A DNA stretch of 11,758 nucleotides from Methylococcales bacterium (GCA_023134955.1 JAGLUC010000238.1:1-11758), one strand, 5' to 3'. Counted from the stretch's first letter, positions 1-6,679 are shown. The notes: generated by a model from the sequence alone, not told the origin. Translations and numbers: made by a program.

Positions 1-391
1 GAAGAAAGATACTGTGTTAAGTCAAAAAAGGGATGGAATACTGAGTAGTGAGTTATGGAAGTCTAAAAAATTATTAGATATCGCAGAAATGCAAAATAGA
101 TTATCTACACCATTAGGTATGATTTTGCTGACTTTTTTAGCTGTCCCTTTAGCAAAGCTCTCACCACGAGGAGGGGTATATGGCAGCCTGGCGGTGGCAT
201 TTGCTATTTATTTTGCTTATGGTAACTTAAAGAGGATAAGCCATAGCTGGGTGGTGAATGAAACAATACCTGTGGCATTAGGTTACCTTGGTATTTATCT
301 TTTATTGCTATTGTTAGGTGGTATCTTATTGGTTCGGTTATATGGCTGGAAATGGATGTTTATACAGGCAAAGCAACGTAATGGGACATGA
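1..391 (+). CDS. lptF: LptF, LPS export permease (C-terminal part, cut by window edge)
   Basis: This is the C-terminal 129 residues of an LptF-like inner-membrane subunit of the LptBFGC transporter, which extracts lipopolysaccharide from the inner membrane for delivery to the outer membrane. The frame is open to the left edge, so the GTG at 14 is internal and not a start. The visible part holds the family's C-terminal membrane block: a segment starting TPLGMILLTFLAVPLAKLSP, then two more hydrophobic segments, ending in a short basic tail. The small 'PLAKLSPR' loop after the first helix is typical of the family. Normally lptG follows immediately in the same direction. Here the next gene is on the opposite strand and lptG lies two genes away, inverted. 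LptF is preferred over LptG because a complete LptG-like gene is present at 1260-2327. Confidence 0.85.
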   Translation, partial: KKDTVLSQKRDGILSSELWKSKKLLDIAEMQNRLSTPLGMILLTFLAVPLAKLSPRGGVYGSLAVAFAIYFAYGNLKRISHSWVVNETIPVALGYLGIYLLLLLLGGILLVRLYGWKWMFIQAKQRNGT

Positions 392-457
392 GTTATATCG
401 GCGGAGATTGTTATTAAAAATTGAATCCACGAAAGGCCAGGTTTCAACAATAATGCA

Positions 458-1195
458 TTACTTGAGTATATTGACCCGATCAATTTGCAGCTGTTTAAAA
501 TTTTTCTGGAAAAAAACTAAAAACCAGCTCAGGGATGCCAACCAGCATACTGCTAATGAAAAAATATCATGACTGAAAAAATGTGCACCACGCATTTGTT
601 GGGCAATACCATAAACTAGTCCAAGCAATAAACCCGTATATAGCCCAAAAAATCTATATTGTGGGTTTATAATCATTAGGAAAAAATAAAGACTGATAAA
701 AGCAAACCCACCACCAGCATGACCTGCGGGAAAACAATGACCGACTTTAAGATTTGCAGGGACGTAATCAAACAGATGGATATAGGGTTGCTTGCCACCA
801 AATAGTTTTAAATCCCAAGGGCAGTAGATATATGTATGGCTTTTTAATATCGCAATTATGATGGGGCCTGAAATACAAGAAATGAATAAAAATATCAAGG
901 GCTTGCGGCAATAATGTAGTGGTGATTTTGTTGGCAGTGAAAATAACAAGGTCAAAAAAACAATGACACCCATTATTTTAGAAAATTTTTGCCCACCTTT
1001 ATGAATAATGGTTTCTGCTAACCAGTCATTTTTATAAGGCCATTGCTTAAGTGTCGAGTTATAAAAATATTCACTGATGTGAAAATCCAACGGGGTAAAT
1101 TCAAGGCTAGAAAAAATCACTACAAACAAAGTGAACGGAATGGCAAAATGAGTTTTTATAAAATGTTTAAAATCAATTTGTGTGGTAGGGGACAA
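458..1195 (-). CDS. PAP2-family membrane phosphatase
   Basis: A 245-residue polytopic membrane protein of the PAP2 phosphatase superfamily, whose members remove phosphate from lipid or prenyl phosphates at the outer face of the inner membrane. Visible motifs are a Lys near residue 118 followed by CPWDL and GG (a variant of motif 1), CFPAGHA at 154-160 (motif 2, the PSGHA equivalent) and RGAHFFSHD at 202-210 (motif 3). The Arg and His of motif 3 are closer together than in the textbook SR-x5-H-x3-D form, so the exact subfamily is uncertain. The gene lies 64 bases downstream of lptG on the same strand and probably shares its transcript. That suggests, without proving, a lipid A or undecaprenyl pyrophosphate substrate. 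The start is a TTG chosen for its ribosome site at 1201-1208. The gene converges with lptF. Confidence 0.8.
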   Translation of the reverse strand: MSPTTQIDFKHFIKTHFAIPFTLFVVIFSSLEFTPLDFHISEYFYNSTLKQWPYKNDWLAETIIHKGGQKFSKIMGVIVFLTLLFSLPTKSPLHYCRKPLIFLFISCISGPIIIAILKSHTYIYCPWDLKLFGGKQPYIHLFDYVPANLKVGHCFPAGHAGGGFAFISLYFFLMIINPQYRFFGLYTGLLLGLVYGIAQQMRGAHFFSHDIFSLAVCWLASLSWFLVFFQKNFKQLQIDRVNILK

Positions 1196-1208
1196 AATAG
1201 CTTCCTCT
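1193..1208 (-). promoter_or_regulatory. Ribosome site that fixes a TTG start
   Basis: On the minus strand, AGAGGAAG (1208-1201) is followed by five bases and then TTG (1195-1193). No better-placed start was seen nearby, so the ribosome site decides the start of the phosphatase gene. Confidence 0.65.
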
Positions 1209-1259
1209 AAGATATTAAAAATAGTGTAATGAATTGTTAATGTGGCGAATTATGTTAGA

Positions 1260-2327
1260 TTAGCGCACTTTACTAACGGCATAAACTGCCCCACAAAAAA
1301 CAACTGCACTGGGCAAAACAGCCATCAGTATTGGACTAGTGCCATAGACCTGTCCAATATGCCCTGCTATTTTATCGAAAATATTAAATGACATACCTAT
1401 GATAATTCCAATCATCATGCGTCCTCCCGTTCCCACGCCTCGTTTAATACTCACTACAAAAGGTATGGAAATCATTAACATGACAAAAATAACAAAGGGA
1501 TTGACTAACCGGCTCCAAAAAGCCAATTCAAATGTTTGATATTTTTGATTATTTTCTTTGAGAAAATTAATGTACTTAAAAAGCTCATGTAAAGACATAT
1601 TATCTGGTTTAATAATCACAACATTTAACAGGTCTGGGTTAATGGTTGTTTTCCATTCCATTTGACCTTGAATGTTAGTAAATATCTGATTGGAAGAAAT
1701 TCTCGTTTGACTAACACCCTTCATATTCCACAAGTTGTTTCCTAAAAATGTTGCCTGCTTAAACTGAGTCATTAAAATTAAACGGTCTTGAGCATCTAGC
1801 TCATAGGTATAAATATCAGCTAATTCTCCTTTTTCATGAATCTTGCGTACATTAATAAACTTGTTATCCTCTCTTAACCACAGACCATATCTGGAATGCA
1901 TAACTATTTTATCATGCTGCGCTTTTGTTCTTATTAATTCAGCAGTACGTAATGCTTCTGGTGCAATAAATTCACCAACGACTATTGCGAATAACACCAT
2001 AATAGCACCCGCATACATTACAAATTTAATCAGCCGGAAGATAGATACTCCAGCGGCACGCATGGCTATGATTTCCTGGTTATTAGCCATCGCCCCTACA
2101 ATAAAAAGACTGCCTAATAATGCTGATGAAGGAATCAGTTCATAAAGTACTGTAGGCGAATTAAAAGCAAGGTATAGAAATATTTCTTTTAAACCATAAC
2201 TTCCTTTTCCAATATCTTTTAATTCATCACTAAATGCAAATAAATTAAAAAGTGTTAATAAAAGTATCAGTGCAATAGCTGAGCCTTTTAAAACTTCTTT
2301 AACAATATAAGCTGTTAGAACGCCCAC
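1260..2327 (-). CDS. lptG: LptG, LPS export permease
   Basis: A 355-residue inner-membrane permease subunit that pairs with LptF in the LptB2FG ABC transporter for lipopolysaccharide. It has three N-terminal membrane segments (about residues 14-33, 60-80 and 98-120), a periplasmic beta-jellyroll domain (about 130-260), and three C-terminal segments (about 270-352). LptG-like marks include DELKDIGKGSYG near residues 34-45, NNQEIIAMRAAGVS near 82-95, and FDKIAGHIGQVYG near 317-329. The length fits the family (about 360). The start is GTG with AAGAGG four bases upstream; an overlapping ATG is in another frame. It heads a probable two-gene unit with the PAP2 phosphatase. It is on the opposite strand from lptF and separated from it by another gene, so the two partner subunits are not co-transcribed. 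Confidence 0.9.
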   Translation of the reverse strand: MGVLTAYIVKEVLKGSAIALILLLTLFNLFAFSDELKDIGKGSYGLKEIFLYLAFNSPTVLYELIPSSALLGSLFIVGAMANNQEIIAMRAAGVSIFRLIKFVMYAGAIMVLFAIVVGEFIAPEALRTAELIRTKAQHDKIVMHSRYGLWLREDNKFINVRKIHEKGELADIYTYELDAQDRLILMTQFKQATFLGNNLWNMKGVSQTRISSNQIFTNIQGQMEWKTTINPDLLNVVIIKPDNMSLHELFKYINFLKENNQKYQTFELAFWSRLVNPFVIFVMLMISIPFVVSIKRGVGTGGRMMIGIIIGMSFNIFDKIAGHIGQVYGTSPILMAVLPSAVVFCGAVYAVSKVR

Positions 2328-2429
2328 ATAACCTCTTGTTGTTTGATTTTTGAATACGGATTTTGTTTGTCCTTAATTAATGAGGGTGGTTTTTGCTGTT
2401 AGAAGAGCAGGCTAGAGTGAGGCTTAGGA

Positions 2430-2461
2430 AATTGTGGTACTAACTGATTAGTACCACAATT
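2430..2461 (-). terminator. Perfect hairpin after the small exported protein gene
   Basis: A 14-base-pair perfect stem (AATTGTGGTACTAA pairing with TTAGTACCACAATT) closes a four-base loop, CTGA. It begins six bases beyond the stop codon of the 2468-2863 gene on the minus strand. There is no real T-run after it, so it may be a weak terminator, an mRNA 3' stabiliser or a protein-binding palindrome ahead of lptG. Confidence 0.6.
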
Positions 2462-2467
2462 AACTCG

Positions 2468-2863
2468 CTATAGTCTAGTAAATAAATAGTAATTATATTT
2501 ACAATGTAAAATCATGTCCTTAGCTTCGAGTTTAACGACTTTACACATTTCGTATTTTTCTCTTCCAGGCTGCATTTGTTTTTTAATGGCACCATCTTCA
2601 ATGAAGTATTTTACGTTAACATCCTTAGATGCTCCTAACCTTGGGTCACGCGAGGTTGATGTTAAGATGCCATTATTGTTAAACTTCCAGTCGTTTTTAA
2701 CTTCTTTTGCTTTTTTGTGCAAAGCAGCTGTTTCTTTATATAATCGCCATTTACCAAGAATTTTTGAATTATCTTCCAGCTTAATAATGACATCTTTAGC
2801 ATTTGCAGAAAATGCAATAGAAGACATAACTACGACAAGTAAGATTTTTATTGTTTTTTTCAT
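2468..2863 (-). CDS. Small exported protein, possibly lipocalin-like
   Basis: A 131-residue protein I do not recognise by name. It begins with a clear signal peptide (KK, a hydrophobic run, then SANA as the likely cleavage site after residue 22), so the mature part of about 109 residues should be periplasmic. The mature protein has ILGKWRLYKE near its start, alternating short beta-like stretches, one pair of cysteines (in YEMCKVV and ILHCKYN) and a YYLFTRL end. The G-x-W near the N-terminus followed by beta-rich sequence recalls lipocalin-like domains; this is inference only. An AGG lies nine bases before the ATG. An extended -10 promoter sits about 47 bases upstream, and a strong hairpin follows the stop, so it is probably a single-gene unit. 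Confidence 0.7.
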   Translation of the reverse strand: MKKTIKILLVVVMSSIAFSANAKDVIIKLEDNSKILGKWRLYKETAALHKKAKEVKNDWKFNNNGILTSTSRDPRLGASKDVNVKYFIEDGAIKKQMQPGREKYEMCKVVKLEAKDMILHCKYNYYLFTRL

Positions 2864-3158
2864 TTTTAAAGCCTGTTGTTTGGAGTGTATGACACGAAGG
2901 AATCTTTGGATTATAACATAATGAGTCAGAAGGTCTATTTGTAAGATTATGATATTCTAATATACTTGGCAGTATCACCTGTTCGGCTTATGATAAGTTG
3001 ATTTTGCCAATACTTAATGAGGCAAAAAACAAGCAATAGAAAATCAGCATCCGTAGCTGTGTAAAATATAAGATTTAGAAGATGGAGAATTTTTTTAATT
3101 AAGGCTACAATAACATAGCATGAACCTAAAAAATAATAATGAAAGGAACGGTGGGACT
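2864..3158. other. Spacer between two divergent exported-protein genes
   Basis: About 295 AT-rich bases separate the starts of two signal-peptide genes. The left half holds a recognisable extended -10 for the leftward gene. In the right half I see only weak possibilities for the rightward gene, such as TAAAAT near 3062. No RNA gene or further reading frame is supported. Confidence 0.5.
2910..2918 (-). promoter_or_regulatory. Extended -10 promoter for the 2468-2863 gene
   Basis: On the minus strand the sequence reads TGTTATAAT, a perfect extended -10 element, about 47 bases before the ATG. No good -35 hexamer is visible, as is usual for extended -10 promoters. The identical nine-mer precedes pcnB. 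Confidence 0.55.
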
Positions 3159-3512
3159 ATGAAATTTAAGACATTTTTTTTATTTGCATTATTGCTCGTT
3201 TTTTCTAATCAGTCTTTTGCATTGGCTGTTGATGAATGGGAATATAAAACAATTACGGGTGATTTAAAGCCTACACCTGGGTGTAAAAATAAAGAAGCCG
3301 CAAAAAAAAAGGCATCATCAGGACATCGTTTTAAAAAGTACACTAGGCTTCTTTGTACCCAGGTGGCATATGGTTGGGGTATAGCAGAAGTTGAAAATAA
3401 AGGTAAATTAGTCTGTGACGCTTGTGAGGGAGAATATGAAGGTGAGGAAAAATATCGTTGTTATATGAAAGATGTGGTTGTTAAGTGTAAAACGGTTAAA
3501 AAAGGCTGGTAA
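3159..3512 (+). CDS. Small cysteine-rich exported protein
   Basis: A 117-residue protein of unknown function. The start chosen is the ATG at 3159, which begins a textbook signal peptide (MKFKTFF, a hydrophobic core, cleavage around FALA-VDEW) and has purine-rich sequence before it. An upstream in-frame ATG at 3120 would put a charged, Asn-rich leader in front of the signal and lacks a ribosome site. The mature part of about 94 residues carries six cysteines (PGCKN, LLCTQ, VCDAC, YRCYM, VKCKT), fitting a small disulfide-bonded periplasmic or secreted protein, and is rich in Lys and Glu. A Lys/Ala run (AAKKKAS) near the middle may belong to a short repeat-like helix. It stands alone, divergent from the neighbouring exported protein. 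Confidence 0.7.
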   Translation: MKFKTFFLFALLLVFSNQSFALAVDEWEYKTITGDLKPTPGCKNKEAAKKKASSGHRFKKYTRLLCTQVAYGWGIAEVENKGKLVCDACEGEYEGEEKYRCYMKDVVVKCKTVKKGW

Positions 3513-3522
3513 AGCTTTTTTT
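3499..3522 (+). terminator. Rho-independent terminator overlapping the stop codon
   Basis: AAAAA-G-GCT pairs with AGCTTTTT around a five-base loop containing the TAA of the 3159-3512 gene, with one bulged G, and runs into seven Ts (3516-3522). The stem is short and partly A-T, so strength is uncertain. Confidence 0.4.
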
Positions 3523-3549
3523 ATATTCCACTTCTAAAGAAATATCTGA

Positions 3550-3584
3550 AAGTGCTGCCAGTTTATCAAGGACTGACAGTGCTT
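3550..3584. repeat. Imperfect 13-base-pair inverted repeat
   Basis: AAGTGCTGCCAGT (3550-3562) can pair with ACTGACAGTGCTT (3572-3584) across a nine-base loop, with two G-T pairs and one mismatch. It lies in the convergent spacer between the cysteine-rich protein and the RDD gene. A bidirectional transcription stop is possible, but no T-run follows on either strand. Confidence 0.35.
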
Positions 3585-3692
3585 AGTTATCAGGTGTTAG
3601 GGATAACCGCAAAATAACTTCAAAATTTATATTTGGTCTTTGTGAATATCACGTAGTTCAGTTATGCTTTTAGCACCAGGTGAATACGTTAC

Positions 3693-3750
3693 ATCTAATG
3701 CTTTGCGCCATTACCAACGTCTTTAAGGTAAACAAAAATCTGCGTTAGAT
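3693..3750 (-). other. attC-like imperfect hairpin at the end of the RDD gene
   Basis: Directly after the RDD stop codon on the minus strand comes ATCTAAC, a perfect match to the integron R'' box (RYYYAAC). It starts an arm, ATCTAACGC, that pairs with GCATTAGAT 58 bases on. Inside, TTACC and GGTAA form a second short stem; the two side spacers are ten and nine bases. This is the two-box layout of an integron recombination site. The R' box is ATTAGAT rather than GTTAGAT, so the crossover G is missing and the site may be decayed or a chance resemblance. Confidence 0.35.
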
Positions 3751-4158
3751 TTATTTTTTATTGCTATCTAAAATGGAATTTTCGACAAGAAATAAGGCTG
3801 TTTTTGATAAATGGTCATGCCAGGTGCGTTGATTTTTATCAACTAATTTCCATAAAAAACCGCAGCCAATAAATACCCATGAAATGATGGCTGTAAGGAA
3901 GCGAGTAAGAGCTTGTCCCCAGGTGATAGACTGTTTATCAATTGTTAAAATCCTTATTTTCCAAGTCTTCATGCCTAGTGTTTGTCCTCCGTGAGTCCAA
4001 AACCAGCCGTAAAAGATAAAACTAACAGCAAGTAGATAGATTGGAAAAAAAAATTGGCTTGAACTGAATGCCTCACCTTTATTAAAAGGCAATACAATGG
4101 CGGTTGCTAAAAAGAGCAGTGCCAGTAGAAGTAACGAGTCATAAGCAATGATTGCCAT
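3751..4158 (-). CDS. RDD-family membrane protein, N-terminal start unclear
   Basis: At least 135 residues of an RDD-domain inner-membrane protein, a family of uncertain role, some members linked to ion or small-molecule transport. Visible marks are AYDSLLLLALLF near the start (the conserved Asp), WTHGGQTLGMKTWKIRI around residues 54-70, and WHDHLSKT near 113-120, with about three membrane segments. The first ATG (4158) has no ribosome site, and the same frame continues upstream as SPGFFRH, which holds the family's conserved Arg ahead of YD. Between that and the in-frame TAA at 4236-4234 there is no ATG, GTG or TTG. The protein must therefore start at a rare codon, start late at 4158, or be losing its start. 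It lies just downstream of a small membrane-protein gene in the same frame, so read-through or re-initiation is also possible. Confidence 0.75.
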   Translation of the reverse strand: MAIIAYDSLLLLALLFLATAIVLPFNKGEAFSSSQFFFPIYLLAVSFIFYGWFWTHGGQTLGMKTWKIRILTIDKQSITWGQALTRFLTAIISWVFIGCGFLWKLVDKNQRTWHDHLSKTALFLVENSILDSNKK

Positions 4159-4233
4159 ATGGCGAAAGAAACCAGGCGAGCACGATATGCCTTTAGCCTG
4201 GTTTTTTGGAGAACGCTTTGATTTGATAAGGCG

Positions 4234-4446
4234 TTATAGGTTTTTATAAATACGAAATTTTTGTCCGTAGTACATGCTCATACAAATAATATATCCCATC
4301 ATCACGATAGAAAAAATAACAGGTGGTCTATGTAATAGTAGGATTGCAAAGTCAACTACAAAAATACTGGTTAAAAGAGGTTGGTCGATTAAATCATCAA
4401 TTATTTTTTTAGTTATAGCTTTTTTGTCAAAAATATTTTCGAGCAT
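4234..4446 (-). CDS. Small two-helix membrane protein
   Basis: A 70-residue protein of unknown function with a charged N-terminus (DKKAITKKIIDDLID), two hydrophobic stretches (about residues 25-40 and 43-58), and a short basic tail (GQKFRIYKNL). It probably spans the membrane as a hairpin. It is judged real because AGGAGA stands five bases before its ATG, the best ribosome site in the left half of the window. Its stop codon is in the same frame as the RDD gene that follows, with 75 bases between the stop and the first downstream ATG. The two are presumably one transcript. Confidence 0.65.
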   Translation of the reverse strand: MLENIFDKKAITKKIIDDLIDQPLLTSIFVVDFAILLLHRPPVIFSIVMMGYIICMSMYYGQKFRIYKNL

Positions 4447-4693
4447 AAAATTCTCCTGGCGATTTTGGTGATTAAAACTCTAAGGACTGAGTTCATGACT
4501 TGATCAGAGGTTTCCTAAGTATTTAAATAAACATAGTGAGCGATTCTACTATATTCAAATAGCCTGTGTAAAAAAAAGCTGTTAGTTGGGGTGAATTAAG
4601 GCTAAGTGATATGATACTGCAATATCTGTGTTGCATTTAAAATAGTTGGTGAGTGTAGGAATCTCGTGGTATTGATGAATCATTGCCTGAAAA

Positions 4694-4711
4694 AAATAGC
4701 GTTAGCTATTT
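4694..4711 (-). terminator. Terminator-like hairpin facing left
   Basis: AAATAGC and GCTATTT form a perfect seven-pair stem with a four-base loop. On the minus strand it is followed by TTTTCAGG, completing a seven-T run. No minus-strand gene is visible upstream of it, so it would only make sense for a short leftward transcript starting between about 4710 and pcnB. Confidence 0.35.
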
Positions 4712-4786
4712 GGGGATTAGTATTTTGTATTGTCTGCATGGAAAGCTAAGTCATAGCGTTTGGTTTTTAATGATTAGAGATTGATT

Positions 4787-4795
4787 TGTTATAAT
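4787..4795 (+). promoter_or_regulatory. Extended -10 promoter of the pcnB operon
   Basis: TGTTATAAT is a perfect extended -10 element. Transcription would start near 4802, giving a leader of about 37 bases before the ATT start codon of pcnB. The -35 region is weak (near 4767), as expected for this promoter class. Confidence 0.65.
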
Positions 4796-4827
4796 TTTGT
4801 AAAATACCCGTAAATATTAATGATAAT

Positions 4828-4841
4828 AAGGAATAAACATT
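4828..4841 (+). promoter_or_regulatory. Ribosome site and ATT start codon of pcnB
   Basis: AAGGA (4828-4832) is followed by six bases and ATT (4839-4841). The frame from a TAA at 4827-4829 to the GTG at 4935 contains no ATG, GTG or TTG. The only good ribosome site in the interval points to this ATT. E. coli pcnB is known to start at AUU. Confidence 0.75.
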
Positions 4842-6197
4842 ATTTTAAAAATATTTAAAAACATATTCAGATCGTCTAAAAAGGTCGAAAAAGAATCATT
4901 AATTGTAGCGAAGACCCAAAGGAGCCAAGTCAAGGTGTATGCTCGGTCTGAGCATAATGTTTCTCGATCTCAAATTAGCGAAAATGCTTTGAAGGTTTTG
5001 TATCGACTTAAAAAGTCGGGGTATGAGGTCTACCTGGTGGGTGGCTGTGTGCGAGATTTATTGTTGGGGCTTGAGCCTAAAGATTTTGATGTGGCAACCA
5101 ATGCCAGTCCGGAAGAAATACGAAAGGTTTTTCGTAACTGTCGAATTATAGGACGGCGTTTTCGATTGGCTCACGTACATTTTGGACGGGAAATTATTGA
5201 AGTAGCGACTTTTCGCAGTTCGGAAAGTGGTAATGATAATGAGCAAAAGGTTGATACAGAGGGTCGACTGTTACGGGATAATGTTTTTGGCAGTATAGAA
5301 GACGATGTTTGGCGAAGAGATTTTAGCGTTAATGCCCTGTATTACAATATTCAAGACTTTTCAATTGTTGATTATGTGGGGGGAATGGAAGACCATACGG
5401 CTGGTGTTATTAAGTTAATTGGTGATCCGGCAACAAGATATAGAGAAGATCCTGTGCGAATGATCCGAGCAGTCAGGTTTGCTGTCAAATTAGGGTTTTC
5501 TTTAGATGCAGCTACAGAGCAACAAATTTTTGCACAAGCCCACTTGTTAAAGGGAATTCCTGCTGCTCGTTTATATGATGAAGTATTAAAGTTATTTCTG
5601 TCGGGCAAAGGCTTGCAGACATTTGAAATGCTCAGGCATTATAATTTATTTTCCATTTTATTCCCTCAGGCGGATCAGTGTTTAAATGTGGAAGAGGATG
5701 GTTTTCCAAAGTTATTTATTATTAAGGCATTAGAAAACTCAGATAGTCGGATAGCCGAGAGAAAAAGTGTCACGCCTTATTTTTTATTATCTGCTTTTTT
5801 ATGGGAGTCAGTACAGGCTTTAGCCAAGGAAAAAATAAAGCAGGGGGACGAAGAAAACTTTGCCTATCAAAATGCGAGCAGTGTAGTACTGTCTAAACAA
5901 GTAAAAAGCGTATCCATACCAAAACGAATGACACAATCAATGCGAGAAGTTTGGCTGTTGCAGTTGCGATTTGATCGACGTGTCGGGGTAAGACCTTATA
6001 AATTATTGATGCACCCAAGATTTCGAGCCGCTTATGATTTTTTGCTGTTACGAGCAGAAACCGGTGGAGCTGAGACGGAATTAGCTGAATGGTGGACAAT
6101 ATTTCAAGATGCTAATGAAGTAGAGCAGAAGAAAATGACTCGACCCGCTAGAAAAAATAAAAATAAAGCTAAGGCAGCGTTAAAAAGTAAAAAATGA
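4839..6197 (+). CDS. pcnB: Poly(A) polymerase I, predicted AUU start
   Basis: A 452-residue poly(A) polymerase that adds 3' A-tails to RNA and so promotes decay of mRNAs and small RNAs. From the ATT start the order is: a basic N-terminus, the nucleotidyltransferase head with GG-x-VRD at 68-73 and catalytic KDFDV (Asp82, Asp84; E. coli Asp80, Asp82), RRFRLAHV, RRDFSVNALYY, the helical REDPVRMIRAVRF motif, a C-terminal domain with SIPKRMT and HPRFRAAYDFLLLRAE, and a Lys-rich tail. Poly(A) polymerase is favoured over CCA-adding enzyme by this C-terminal domain and tail. Homology to E. coli continues upstream of the GTG at 4935 (RSQVKV against RPQVTV), so that GTG is internal. Its stop overlaps the folK start as ATGA, and it heads the operon. 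Confidence 0.92.
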   Translation: MILKIFKNIFRSSKKVEKESLIVAKTQRSQVKVYARSEHNVSRSQISENALKVLYRLKKSGYEVYLVGGCVRDLLLGLEPKDFDVATNASPEEIRKVFRNCRIIGRRFRLAHVHFGREIIEVATFRSSESGNDNEQKVDTEGRLLRDNVFGSIEDDVWRRDFSVNALYYNIQDFSIVDYVGGMEDHTAGVIKLIGDPATRYREDPVRMIRAVRFAVKLGFSLDAATEQQIFAQAHLLKGIPAARLYDEVLKLFLSGKGLQTFEMLRHYNLFSILFPQADQCLNVEEDGFPKLFIIKALENSDSRIAERKSVTPYFLLSAFLWESVQALAKEKIKQGDEENFAYQNASSVVLSKQVKSVSIPKRMTQSMREVWLLQLRFDRRVGVRPYKLLMHPRFRAAYDFLLLRAETGGAETELAEWWTIFQDANEVEQKKMTRPARKNKNKAKAALKSKK

Positions 6198-6679
6198 TTA
6201 AAGTATATATTGGCTTAGGTAGTAATCTGGATGACCCTGCTGATAAAATTAGATCAGCCAGGTTGATCATTGCTAAGCAATCGAAGATTAAAGAAAACAG
6301 TTTTTCAAGTTTATACTCTAGCCCACCGATGGGGCCTCAAGATCAGCCCGATTACGTAAATGCAGTTATGTGTATTGATACTGATTTACCCGCATTAGAT
6401 TTGTTAAAAGTGTTACAGGCGATTGAAAATGATTTTGGTCGAGTGCGGAAGGGTGAACAGTGGGGTGCAAGAACGCTAGATCTTGATCTGTTGTTGTATG
6501 CCGATCAAAAAATTGAACATCCTGATTTAATAGTGCCTCATATAGGGCTTTCGGAAAGAGCATTTGTTTTATACCCTTTGCAGGAGATAGCAGCTAATGA
6601 TTTATTTGTTCCAGGTAAAGGATTACTTGAACAATTAGTTGCACAATGTCCTTTGAATGGTTTGAAGAGGTTGATTTAA
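6194..6679 (+). CDS. folK: HPPK, folate pathway pyrophosphokinase
   Basis: 6-hydroxymethyl-7,8-dihydropterin pyrophosphokinase, 161 residues, a cytoplasmic enzyme that transfers pyrophosphate from ATP to the pterin before dihydropteroate synthase acts. Family marks are all present: GLGSNLDDP at 7-15, SSLYSSPPMGPQDQPDYVNAV at about 38-58, and the catalytic RVRKGEQWGARTLDLDLLL block at about 83-101 with the Mg-binding Asp96 and Asp98. PHIGLSERAFVLYPL near 115-129 closes the fold. Length is normal for the family. The ATG overlaps the pcnB stop (ATGA) and its own stop overlaps the panB start (TAATG), so translation of the three genes is probably coupled. Confidence 0.95.
   Translation: MIKVYIGLGSNLDDPADKIRSARLIIAKQSKIKENSFSSLYSSPPMGPQDQPDYVNAVMCIDTDLPALDLLKVLQAIENDFGRVRKGEQWGARTLDLDLLLYADQKIEHPDLIVPHIGLSERAFVLYPLQEIAANDLFVPGKGLLEQLVAQCPLNGLKRLI

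Larger units (their letters stand above)
4447..4838. other. AT-rich spacer upstream of pcnB
   Basis: A 392-base non-coding stretch between divergent genes. It contains the pcnB promoter at 4787-4795, the pcnB ribosome site at 4828-4832, and a small terminator-like hairpin at 4694-4711. I find no convincing reading frame, tRNA or riboswitch in the rest. Confidence 0.6.

Noticed and set aside
318..572. 84-residue rightward open frame overlapping lptF and the phosphatase gene
   Set aside because: It overlaps two well-supported genes in other frames and resembles no protein family; a shadow.
2514..2921. 135-residue rightward open frame antisense to the small exported protein
   Set aside because: The minus-strand gene has a signal peptide, promoter and 3' hairpin; the plus-strand frame has none of these.
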